The translations under genes and the position numbers were made by a program. The notes beneath the pieces were generated by a model. That model had not been told where the DNA came from, did not search any database, and saw only the letters and a list, made by a program, of their open reading frames with translations. DNA of 54,894 nucleotides, from positions 1 to 54,894 of the forward strand of contig JAJPGU010000016.1 in assembly GCA_021325615.1 (NCBI GenBank), written 5' to 3'. Each line of letters opens with the position of its first letter. Positions within the stretch are counted from its first letter, which is position 1. The DNA is from Nitrososphaerota archaeon (GTDB lineage: Archaea > Thermoproteota > Nitrososphaeria > Nitrososphaerales > Nitrosopumilaceae). Positions 23,604 through 31,045 of the stretch are shown here, in pieces.

Positions 23604-24422
23604 TCAGGCGGAAGGACCATCTTCACTGGCTTGCCGGAGCCTGATTATCTCGGTTTTTGCAGCCTCATGCTCCTCCCTAGTGCGTGCAAGCGCGGCCTTT
23701 ACGATCTCGAGTTCTTTTTTTACCGCCTCATACTTTGCGTTGAGGGCAGCAGTTACTGCTCCAGCAGCCTCTACTATTTTTTTGGTGTCGTCCTTTTTCC
23801 CAACGGAGGCAAGCTCTTTTTCTATGAACTCAAGTTCATTTTTGACTATGGTTATTTCTTTTTTCTTGAGCTCCTGCTGTGAGGTAAGGGACTCCAACTC
23901 CATCCGCGCCTTCTTGACGGCGGCGTCCATCTCGCCGAGTTCCTTCCTGCGGTCCGCCATCTCGGCTTCTAGGGCCTCGATCTCCCTTAGTTTGTCATCC
24001 CTTCTGGCCTCGATTGAGGACAATTCGTCCTTGGTGCGCTGGATTGCCAGCATTGCTTCGTCGGCTTCGCCCTTCGAGTAATGGGATCTCACCATTTCAA
24101 GCTCGGACCTTGCGGATTGAATCTGCGCCAGTGCGGATTCCCGCTCTTTCTTAATTGCTTTGATTTCCTCCGTCAGGGAGGCAAACTCATTCCTTGCACC
24201 TTCCACCTGTTTGGTGGCTGCCTCTATCTCGGACTTGATTCCTCCAAGTTCCCTTGTATAGGAATCAAGCATGAGGGCACTTTCCTGGATCTCACTCTTG
24301 ATGTCATCAAGTTCTCTCTGGCGCTCTAGTCTCTGGTCCGCCTCTGAGGGCGCTTCTTCAGATCCTTGTTTTACGGATTCTATCTTGCCCGGTTCCTTTT
24401 TTGAGCGGCCAAAGAGTCCCAT
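23604..24422 (-). CDS. Long coiled-coil protein
   Basis: 272 residues, nearly all coiled coil (about 30-260) with Glu/Lys-rich heptads such as RRKELGEMDAAVKKARMELE. No signal peptide or membrane segment; the N-terminus (MGLFGRSKKEPGK) is short and basic. The layout resembles SMC-like or structural coiled-coil proteins without the ATPase heads. It follows the elp3-lysS-small membrane protein group on the same strand after 57 bases and may have its own promoter. Function unknown. Confidence 0.75.
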   Translation of the reverse strand: MGLFGRSKKEPGKIESVKQGSEEAPSEADQRLERQRELDDIKSEIQESALMLDSYTRELGGIKSEIEAATKQVEGARNEFASLTEEIKAIKKERESALAQIQSARSELEMVRSHYSKGEADEAMLAIQRTKDELSSIEARRDDKLREIEALEAEMADRRKELGEMDAAVKKARMELESLTSQQELKKKEITIVKNELEFIEKELASVGKKDDTKKIVEAAGAVTAALNAKYEAVKKELEIVKAALARTREEHEAAKTEIIRLRQASEDGPSA

Positions 24423-24479
24423 TAGTAGACCCTGCCTTGGATGGTAAGAAAAGGATTCCTTTTTTCAAATTGCAAGAAA

Positions 24480-24674
24480 TCACTTTTTGTCCTTCTTTCT
24501 TACGAAGCTAATGTAAAAGCCGAGGCCGCCTATCGCAAAACCAAAGATGATTATGGCCATGCCTCCAGCTAGGTCGTGTTTGAAGTAGTCTGGCGCAAAA
24601 ACAAAGATCAGGATCCCTATGGCAATCATGACCATGCCAGTCCCCTTGGGTCGGTTGTGTTCGCTATGAGCCAT
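24480..24674 (-). CDS. Small two-span membrane protein
   Basis: 64 residues: a polar N-terminus (MAHSEHNRPKGTG), two hydrophobic segments (about 14-28 and 38-57) and a basic end (RKKDKK). It starts 2 bases after the lysS stop codon on the same strand, so it is almost certainly cotranscribed with elp3 and lysS. No family recognised. Confidence 0.75.
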   Translation of the reverse strand: MAHSEHNRPKGTGMVMIAIGILIFVFAPDYFKHDLAGGMAIIIFGFAIGGLGFYISFVRKKDKK

Positions 24675-24676
24675 GC

Positions 24677-26263
24677 CTAAAGGTATTCTGATACGGAAAC
24701 GGCTACCTTTTTTCGACCGATGTCTAGTATGAACGGGCCTAGTTTGGGGCCCCTCTCGGAAGCAAGTATTATCTGATACAAAATCCTAAAGAAGTCCTTT
24801 GGCTGCACTCCGTTTGCCTTTGCTATCTGGTAAATTTCGTTTTGGAGGTCAACCGGTTCCTCCTCCTGTGACAAAAGCTTGACCAGGTCAGACAGAGCTT
24901 TCTTTGCCGTGCCCTCTACCTGCAATTCTATCTTGGAGGGCCGATCAAAGTCGTCGGCATAGTTGCCCGCCAGCAAGATCAGCTCGTCTACATCGCTTGA
25001 TGGTTCCTTTATCGTTCCATATTCTATGAGCTTTTTCGTAACCATTGCAACCCTGTCTTCCCTGAAAATTTTGCATAGCTGAATGAGGAGCCTGTAGTTC
25101 ACGTAATGGGGCTGGGTCTTTGGGGGGTTGAGGAGGTTCACATATTCGTACAACCCCCTCATCTTGGTTGTTTTTGCCTCATTCTCCATCTTTATTTTCC
25201 CAAAGTAGACGTTCTCAATCTCATGGTATTCCTCCATCAGTGCCGGTATGTCGTCAAAACCCACCTCCCGCGTGCCTGTGATCCTTTTGTAAAGGAGCAA
25301 AAGAATGGATTTGGGTGAGCCATACCGCAGCCAGGCCTGTGAAGTCACCACATTGCCGAGCGACTTGGATATTTTTTTGCCACCCTTGTCAAGGAACATC
25401 TCGTATTTCACATGCGTGGGGTGCTGGAATCCAAGTATCTCGTCCGCTACCCAGTCGTTGACCTTGACCGAGTCCATGATGTCCTTGCCGTAGGCCTCAA
25501 AGCGTATGTCGAACGCCTGCCACCTTGCTGCAAACTCTACCTTCCATGCAAGCTTCCCCAAATCCCGCGTAATGTCAGCTACGCCGTCATGGCCGCATCC
25601 TTCGAGAACCCTTGATCCTATTGTGGCGCTACCGCACCTGTACTTGACCTTTTTCTCATCCGGCAGGTATTCATATGCAACGGCGGTGTACAATCTCCCG
25701 CAGTTTGCACAGACTGGAAAATATGGCAGCGCCTCCTGGTATTTCTCCTGACCCACAAGATCTGCAATCTTTTCGCCAATCCTTTTGCTATTGGTGAGTA
25801 TGGTGTGAATCTGATCCTTCAAGAGTCCGTTCCTGTATGTATCCACGCCACGCTGGAACTTGTATCTGATTCCTAGCTTGTCTAGGCCTTCAAGGAGCAG
25901 GCTGCTCATGTGCAGTCCGTAGGAATCGTGGCATCCAAATGGATCTGGGATGAATGAAACGGGTTTTGCAATGTGTTCTTTGAGCCAGTCGGGCAGGCCC
26001 TCTGGTATCTTTCTCAGGCCGTCAAGGTCATCAGAATATGCGACAAGTTCTGACTTGAAGCCAAGGTTTTCCAGAGCCATCTTTACCCCGTATGCCCTTA
26101 CTGCGTCCCCTAGGCTCCCTATGTGGGGTATGCCTGATGCCCCAAGACCGCTCTCTACCCTGATAATGCCGGTGTCTCTTCCCAAGGATTTTTCTCTCTG
26201 GAGCAGCTCATCGGCTAGTTTGTCAATCCAAGTGCCTCTTCCGATTATCTTTGCCTCTTCCAT
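24677..26263 (-). CDS. lysS: Lysyl-tRNA synthetase, class I
   Basis: 528 residues. Class I LysRS, found mainly in archaea, charges tRNA-Lys. Visible are the HIGH-equivalent PHIGSL (residues 46-51) near the N-terminus, a cysteine-containing zinc region (CANCG, then C..C between about 175 and 225), and the KMSKS-equivalent KKISKSLGN (about 290). The C-terminal helical anticodon-binding part is present (RVAMVTKKLIEYGTI, VQPKDFFRILYQIILASERG). Its ATG overlaps the elp3 stop (TAATG), so the two are translationally coupled. Full length for the family. Confidence 0.96.
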   Translation of the reverse strand: MEEAKIIGRGTWIDKLADELLQREKSLGRDTGIIRVESGLGASGIPHIGSLGDAVRAYGVKMALENLGFKSELVAYSDDLDGLRKIPEGLPDWLKEHIAKPVSFIPDPFGCHDSYGLHMSSLLLEGLDKLGIRYKFQRGVDTYRNGLLKDQIHTILTNSKRIGEKIADLVGQEKYQEALPYFPVCANCGRLYTAVAYEYLPDEKKVKYRCGSATIGSRVLEGCGHDGVADITRDLGKLAWKVEFAARWQAFDIRFEAYGKDIMDSVKVNDWVADEILGFQHPTHVKYEMFLDKGGKKISKSLGNVVTSQAWLRYGSPKSILLLLYKRITGTREVGFDDIPALMEEYHEIENVYFGKIKMENEAKTTKMRGLYEYVNLLNPPKTQPHYVNYRLLIQLCKIFREDRVAMVTKKLIEYGTIKEPSSDVDELILLAGNYADDFDRPSKIELQVEGTAKKALSDLVKLLSQEEEPVDLQNEIYQIAKANGVQPKDFFRILYQIILASERGPKLGPFILDIGRKKVAVSVSEYL

Positions 26264-27849
26264 TATACCAAGTCCTTTGACATGTACGGGCCATTTAGGT
26301 GGTACCCAAGTTTCCTATAGTACTGCCTTGTGCCCGCGGCACTTATGACCAGGAGGTTTCTTGCATCGTATTCCTCCCGTGATACCCTCTCCGCCTCGCC
26401 CATCAATGCCTTGCCAAGCCCAAGGTGTTGGATGCTGTCAGCCTCCCGGGCTCCTATCTTGAGGGACTTGCCATAAACATGAAGTTCCCTCACGATGCAT
26501 GTGTTTTCCTTGACCTCGCTCCTGTGAGCCTTCTGGCTTGGCTTCCTGAGCCTCACGAACCCAAATATTCTGTCCTTTGAATCATCGTAGGACATGAAGA
26601 CCTCCTCTCCTCCTGACGATTCGTAGGTCTCCATGTTCAACTTGATGTCCTCTAATCTTACAGGCTCCTCGGACAGGCCGGCTTCCCGGCACCTTATGCA
26701 CCTGCAGGAAAGGTTTTGCTTCTTCAGGTTCTGCTGAACCATTTGGCGAAGGTTGCCTAGGTTGGGTCCTGCCACGATCTGGTCGGAGGAGATCTCTCTT
26801 TGAACCCTCATTATCCTAGACCACCTGGGTATGGACTTTTTAATCTCTGTAAGGACTCGTATCATCTCATCTTGAGAATATGGAGTGAATCCGTCCTTCA
26901 TGTAGGACTGATACAGGGGCGTATCCTCGAGAACCAGCGTCGGGTAAATCTTCAGCATATCCGGCTTGAAGGCAGGATCAGAAAACAACCTTTTGAAGTC
27001 CAAAATGTCCTCGTCCGGTGTCATGGTGGGAAGACCGGGCATCATGTGTGCGACTATCTTGTATCCTGCATCCTTTGATATCTGAAATGACTCTACAACA
27101 TCATTGAACGTGTGCCCCCTGTTTACAATTCTATATACATTCTCATGAAGGCTCTGCACCCCTATCTCCACCCGCGTAATGCCATACTCTAACATCCAAT
27201 CCACATGCTGGGCCTTGCAGTAGTCGGGTTTTGTTTCCACGGTAAAACCGACGTTTCGGACTCCTGCACCCTCATTATTTCTCTTGGCTGACTCCAAATC
27301 CTCCGAATCAAACCCATTCAGTGCATCAAAACAGGATTTGATGAACCATTCCTGATACTGCCGAGGCATGAAAAGGAAGGTCCCACCCACAATAACCAAT
27401 TCAAGCTTTGCAATGTCGTGACCATATCCGATGAGGTGTTCAATCTTGTCAGCGATTTGTTTTTTTGGATCGTAATTGTTTGATATCGCATTTTGTGTCG
27501 ACGGCTCCCTGCCCGTGTAGCTGTTGGGCGTGTTAAACTCAAGCCCGCCCGGGCAGTAGGTGCACCGGCCGTGAGGACATGCGTATGGTTTCGGCATTAG
27601 CGCAATAACTGCAACGCCCGAGGCAGTCTTCACAGGCTTGCGTATGAGGGCGCTCTGGAGCCTGTCAAAATCCTTGCCGCTCACGGAGGATAATATCTCA
27701 TAATTTCTTGGAATCCTGTCAAGCGAGTATTTGACGCAGATTCGTTTTACCTCCCGTTTTACGTCCCTGGACGTGGGATGGGGCAAGGAAAGGAGGCTGG
27801 AAGAGATTTCCCTGCAGGCGTCCTCAAAGCTTATTCCTGTTTGCTGCAC
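26263..27849 (-). CDS. elp3: Elp3: tRNA U34 carboxymethyltransferase (radical SAM + GNAT)
   Basis: 528 residues. Elp3 uses acetyl-CoA and SAM chemistry to place a carboxymethyl group on wobble uridine U34 of tRNAs. In order: an N-terminal tRNA-binding region, radical-SAM cluster CPHGRCTYC (C91, C96, C99), the core (ELVIVGGTF, VGFTVETKPDYC, GVQSLHENVYRIVNRGHTF), a cysteine-rich zinc segment (CRCIRCRE) and a C-terminal GNAT domain (about 455-528; LGLGKALMGEAER). It starts at GTG 27849 and overlaps lysS by one base, linking wobble-uridine modification to the lysine-charging enzyme. Confidence 0.96.
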   Translation of the reverse strand: MQQTGISFEDACREISSSLLSLPHPTSRDVKREVKRICVKYSLDRIPRNYEILSSVSGKDFDRLQSALIRKPVKTASGVAVIALMPKPYACPHGRCTYCPGGLEFNTPNSYTGREPSTQNAISNNYDPKKQIADKIEHLIGYGHDIAKLELVIVGGTFLFMPRQYQEWFIKSCFDALNGFDSEDLESAKRNNEGAGVRNVGFTVETKPDYCKAQHVDWMLEYGITRVEIGVQSLHENVYRIVNRGHTFNDVVESFQISKDAGYKIVAHMMPGLPTMTPDEDILDFKRLFSDPAFKPDMLKIYPTLVLEDTPLYQSYMKDGFTPYSQDEMIRVLTEIKKSIPRWSRIMRVQREISSDQIVAGPNLGNLRQMVQQNLKKQNLSCRCIRCREAGLSEEPVRLEDIKLNMETYESSGGEEVFMSYDDSKDRIFGFVRLRKPSQKAHRSEVKENTCIVRELHVYGKSLKIGAREADSIQHLGLGKALMGEAERVSREEYDARNLLVISAAGTRQYYRKLGYHLNGPYMSKDLV

Positions 27850-27944
27850 GGATTGGTTGGATAGCCCTCGATATTAAATCCTAATCTGGTGCAAACAAAA
27901 CCCTTTTTGCCCATGATACATTCCTAACTCTTGGGCGTGGTCAA

Positions 27945-28169
27945 ATGTCTTTAGGTTATGTTGCCATCCATTGCGATACAGGACGGGAGGTACAAACATA
28001 CGAGAAGATTCTTGCAACACCAAACGTAAAGGAGGCCAGCATCGTAATGGGGCTCTATGACATTGTGTGCAAGATTGAGGCTACCACCACGAAGGATCTA
28101 GAAAAAGCCGTATTGCAGATACGGAAAATTCCCCATGTGCAGACAACAATGACGCTGCTTGTTTTGTGA
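27945..28169 (+). CDS. Stand-alone Lrp/AsnC ligand-binding (RAM) domain protein
   Basis: 74 residues forming only the beta-alpha-beta effector domain of Lrp/AsnC regulators (YVAIHCDTGREVQTYEKILA, VMGLYDIVCKIEATT, PHVQTTMTLLVL), with no helix-turn-helix. Stand-alone RAM proteins oligomerise and may sense amino acids or co-assemble with full Lrp proteins. It is the first of two such genes here (see 29758-29991) and is convergent with purM (1-base gap). Confidence 0.85.
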   Translation: MSLGYVAIHCDTGREVQTYEKILATPNVKEASIVMGLYDIVCKIEATTTKDLEKAVLQIRKIPHVQTTMTLLVL

Positions 28170-28170
28170 G

Positions 28171-29193
28171 TCACGCGATCCGCAACGAGTCTACAAAGAC
28201 TCCATTTCTTTCCACTACGCGTCCTATCTGGCTGCTGCGGAAACCGTGCTTCCTGAAAACTTTACCCACGCGTTCCTTCTCCTCTTCCGGAACGATAATG
28301 CAAAATCCTATCCCCATGTTGAATGTCTTGTACATCTCCTCTCTCTCAACTCCACGGTTTTCTATGATCTGGAATATTTCGGGGGGCTCAGGCAAACTGT
28401 CTAGCAAATAACCGGTTTTTTTGAGGCGTAATAACTTGGTAAACGAGCCGCCGGTGATGTGAGCAAGCCCGTGAACATCGCACTCTGCAATCGTTTCAAG
28501 GACAGGCTGGACGTAAATTTCAGTGGGGGACAAAAGAGCATCCCCCAAAGTGCCGACTCCCCGGATTCTGTCGTGTAGTGAATATCTTGAAAGTAAGACC
28601 TTTCTTGCAAGCGAATAGCCATTGGAGTGCAACCCGCTGCTCCTTACGCCTATGATTATGTCACCCGATTTTATGGCGTCCCCAAGTATCATGTCCTGCT
28701 TGTTCAGGATGCCTGTAACCATTCCTGCCAAGTCAAACGCAAAGTTCTTTCCAGAGATGAGATCGGGAAGTATGGCGGTCTCACCCCCGACGATTGCGAC
28801 TCTTGCTATTTTTGCCCCCCTTACCAGACCTTTTACTATTGCATTGAATATCTTCTCGTCATTCCTGTTTGCCGCAATGTAATCTACAAAGGAAATTGGG
28901 GTAGCACCAGTGCATATTATGTCGTTTACATTCATCGCGATACAGTCAATGCCTACGGTATCGTATTTTTTCATCATCTGTGCTATGATTACCTTGGTGC
29001 CAACGCCGTCGGTATGAGTGGCCAGCAATTTACCTCCAGGCATTTCCACTATCCCAGCGTAATGTCCAAAACCAGACATGGTCTTTATTCCCTTTCGTAG
29101 GCTATGGGTGGACGAAATGAGCCTTCCGATGCTGGCTTGGCTGCGCTTTATCTTGGCAATGTCAATTCCCGCGTCCCTGTATTTTACTACCAA
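28171..29193 (-). CDS. purM: Phosphoribosylformylglycinamidine cyclo-ligase (PurM)
   Basis: 340 residues. PurM closes the imidazole ring of AIR in purine synthesis using ATP. Hallmarks are the N-terminal YRDAGIDIAKI, the ATP-binding GKLLATHTDGVGTKVIIAQM, the core NDIICTGATPISFVDYIA, IVGGETAILPDL and SSGLHSNGYSLAR. The start is TTG 29193, as no ATG is available. It stands alone on this strand, flanked by two stand-alone RAM-domain genes and a winged-helix gene, which may make it a target of that regulation (inference). Confidence 0.95.
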   Translation of the reverse strand: MVVKYRDAGIDIAKIKRSQASIGRLISSTHSLRKGIKTMSGFGHYAGIVEMPGGKLLATHTDGVGTKVIIAQMMKKYDTVGIDCIAMNVNDIICTGATPISFVDYIAANRNDEKIFNAIVKGLVRGAKIARVAIVGGETAILPDLISGKNFAFDLAGMVTGILNKQDMILGDAIKSGDIIIGVRSSGLHSNGYSLARKVLLSRYSLHDRIRGVGTLGDALLSPTEIYVQPVLETIAECDVHGLAHITGGSFTKLLRLKKTGYLLDSLPEPPEIFQIIENRGVEREEMYKTFNMGIGFCIIVPEEEKERVGKVFRKHGFRSSQIGRVVERNGVFVDSLRIA

Positions 29194-29251
29194 TGAGTCT
29201 GCTCCTTATGCTTGGGATAAAAGACTTGTGCGTTAAACACGTTGGAGAGTA

Positions 29252-29593
29252 CTATGTTTTTTGAGTGAACAAATCCAACATGGTCCTTCCCTTATCCGTA
29301 ATGAAATACATCATGTTTGCACCCAGTGGCTCCTTTCTTATGAAATTGTAGGTCATGCAAAGATCAAGGTAGTTCAGAAATGAGCGTTTCATGCGTATGT
29401 TGGATTTCAGGTAGAGATCAGAGAATGTCATGGGCCCGTATCTCAACTGGTAAAGCAACTTTAGGATGGAGATCGTGCTAAAATCCCTAGCCCTTGTCTT
29501 TACAGAATCCAGCACCTGCTCGTCCCTTTTTATGATGAAATCCGAGAACTGATCGGCAATTTCCACTGGGAGGTAGGTCATTCGAGTCTTCAA
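29252..29593 (-). CDS. Winged-helix DNA-binding protein (putative)
   Basis: 113 residues. STISILKLLYQLRYGPMTFS, DLYLKSNIRMKRSFLNYLDL and ITDKGRTMLDLF form the helix-helix-wing pattern of small archaeal winged-helix proteins that read out a methionine-, leucine- and tyrosine-rich core. The start is TTG 29593 or ATG 29578. The promoter holds GGTA repeats (29596-29620), a likely autoregulatory site. It lies next to purM on the same strand. Confidence 0.72.
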   Translation of the reverse strand: MKTRMTYLPVEIADQFSDFIIKRDEQVLDSVKTRARDFSTISILKLLYQLRYGPMTFSDLYLKSNIRMKRSFLNYLDLCMTYNFIRKEPLGANMMYFITDKGRTMLDLFTQKT

Positions 29594-29595
29594 TT

Positions 29596-29620
29596 TACGG
29601 TATTCGTACGGTAATATACC
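29596..29620. promoter_or_regulatory. Repeated GGTA sites upstream of the winged-helix gene
   Basis: TACGGTA occurs at 29596-29602 and again at 29607-29613, 11 bases apart, that is one helical turn. The second copy runs into the partial palindrome GGTAATATACC (29610-29620). TATA-like ATTAATAAG of the minus-strand gene lies at about 29619-29627, so bound protein would sit next to the start site. Confidence 0.45.
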
Positions 29621-29671
29621 TTATTAATCTAGCTGGTTAATTTTTTGAGCTCTTAAATAGATTTATTGAAC

Positions 29672-29713
29672 AACCGAGCCCTTCGCGCTCAAGGGCGCCG
29701 GGAGTCGGTTTTT
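29672..29713 (+). other. Compound hairpin followed by T run
   Basis: An outer stem AACCGA/TCGGTT (29672-29677 with 29705-29710) encloses an inner stem GCCCTT/AAGGGC (29678-29683 with 29691-29696, 7-base loop) plus an 8-base bulge, and is followed by TTT. It lies between TATA-like TCTTAAATAG (29651-29660) and the promoter of the RAM-domain gene. It may be a small RNA, a terminator or a leader structure. Confidence 0.45.
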
Positions 29714-29714
29714 G

Positions 29715-29729
29715 ACAAATTCAATTTGT
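29715..29729. promoter_or_regulatory. Palindrome ACAAAT-TCA-ATTTGT at the RAM-gene promoter
   Basis: A perfect 6-base inverted repeat with a 3-base centre directly precedes and overlaps the TATA-like TTTGTTTTTATCC (29726-29737) of the gene at 29758. The position fits an operator or an unusual BRE context. Confidence 0.45.
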
Positions 29730-29757
29730 TTTTATCCAAGATGTGAAGAAACCTCAC

Positions 29758-29991
29758 ATGCACAGCGCATTTGTCCTGATGAATGCAGAACTGGGAAAGG
29801 AAAACCAGATTGTAGGCGAGATTAAAAAAATTGCCACCGTGAAGGAAGTCTATCCGGTTTATGGTGTTTATGATGTCTTGATGGTGATAGAATCTGACTC
29901 GATGGAGTCCCTGCGCGAAACAATAACCTCTAAAATCAGGAAATTGGACGGCATAAAATCCACGCTGACAATGATAATCGTAAAAGATTGA
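29758..29991 (+). CDS. Stand-alone Lrp/AsnC ligand-binding (RAM) domain protein
   Basis: 77 residues with only the RAM fold (MHSAFVLMNAELGKENQIVG, VYGVYDVLMVIESDSMESLR, GIKSTLTMIIVKD) and no DNA-binding part. It shares with the protein at 27945 the (V/G)YDxx and (K/V)xTxTxxxV elements, but the two are clearly diverged. ATG 29758 is preferred over GTG 29743, because TATA-like TTTTTATCC lies about 27 bases before the ATG. The adjacent palindrome may allow autoregulation through a partner with a helix-turn-helix. Confidence 0.83.
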   Translation: MHSAFVLMNAELGKENQIVGEIKKIATVKEVYPVYGVYDVLMVIESDSMESLRETITSKIRKLDGIKSTLTMIIVKD

Positions 29992-30040
29992 ACAAAAAAT
30001 TTCCACCGTTTAATAAAAGCTAAAACCAGATGTTGTTAAG

Positions 30041-31045
30041 TTGACCAATGGGATTTTGCCGCTCTTGGGATGGCTAGCCGAGCTGCTTGTTGCAAGCTGG
30101 CTCCTTTCTGAGGGTGCGGAACACCTTTCCGAGCGGTGGGGAGGTAGGTTTGTCGGACGTACCATGCTTAGCGTGGCAACAACTCTTCCAGAGATAGGAA
30201 TCGTGGTCGCGGCTGCAAAGGGAGGTGACTACGGGGCAGCATTGGGTTCCGCCCTTGGCAGCAACCTGTTTATGATGACTCTGGGACTTTCCGTGATGCT
30301 TATCATTTCCACTACGCGCCTGTCCAAGTCTCCACAGAAATTCATTGATGTGAAAGACTTTGGTCTTGACAAGGTTCTTCTCGTGGTGACCGCGGTTGTC
30401 AGCGCCATTACCTTCCTAAATGGATATGGTTTTATGGAAGGCTTGATATTTTCCGGACTTTTCGGCACATATCTGTATCTGGCATACCGGGAGATGAAAA
30501 AGGAGAAAAAGCAAGAACGCCTCGAGTCCCAATTACATGTCGGAGGAGTGAGGGCAGGAAGGAAGCACTGGGCCCGCTCAGTTATCTTCTTTGTGGTGGG
30601 TGCCACGGGTATTTTTCTTGGGGCGGAGCCTTTTGTAGAGTCGTTACAAGGAGTAGCGACCGACCTCGGGGTGTCGGTGGTGATGCTTGCGATAATAGTG
30701 AGTCCAATCGCGGGAGAAATGCCTGAGAAAATATCAATGATACTTCTTGCGAGAAAGGGCAGCCAAGGATCCTCCATAGCAGTAGCCAACGTGCTGGGTT
30801 CTAAGATAGTCAACAACACCATGTTGCTTGCTGTTGCGATTTTTACGGCTATGGCATACAAGGGGTTTGGGACCGTCATTTCAAATACGCCACTGTTGGA
30901 AAACCAAATGATCCTTGTAACAGCCATAACAATAATTGCCCTGATCCCGATGTTTAGGAACAAGCTTGACCTGAAATCGGGAATCTTTCTACTATGCCTT
31001 TATGCTGTTGGAATAGGAGTCCAATTTGTTATTCCGGGACACTAA
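30041..31045 (+). CDS. Ca2+/cation:proton or sodium antiporter (CaCA family)
   Basis: 334 residues with ten to eleven membrane segments in two homologous halves. The alpha-repeat motifs are visible in each half: RTMLSVATTLPEIGIVVAAA with GSALGSNLF, and VVMLAIIVSPIAGEMPEKIS with NVLGSKIVNNTML. These conserved Glu/Ser/Asn residues bind cations in YrbG/NCX-type exchangers. A charged loop (about 150-180, KEKKQERLE) separates the halves. The start is TTG 30041, 27 bases after TATA-like GTTTAATAAAAG. It is convergent and overlaps the pmbA-like gene by 4 bases. Confidence 0.9.
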   Translation: MTNGILPLLGWLAELLVASWLLSEGAEHLSERWGGRFVGRTMLSVATTLPEIGIVVAAAKGGDYGAALGSALGSNLFMMTLGLSVMLIISTTRLSKSPQKFIDVKDFGLDKVLLVVTAVVSAITFLNGYGFMEGLIFSGLFGTYLYLAYREMKKEKKQERLESQLHVGGVRAGRKHWARSVIFFVVGATGIFLGAEPFVESLQGVATDLGVSVVMLAIIVSPIAGEMPEKISMILLARKGSQGSSIAVANVLGSKIVNNTMLLAVAIFTAMAYKGFGTVISNTPLLENQMILVTAITIIALIPMFRNKLDLKSGIFLLCLYAVGIGVQFVIPGH

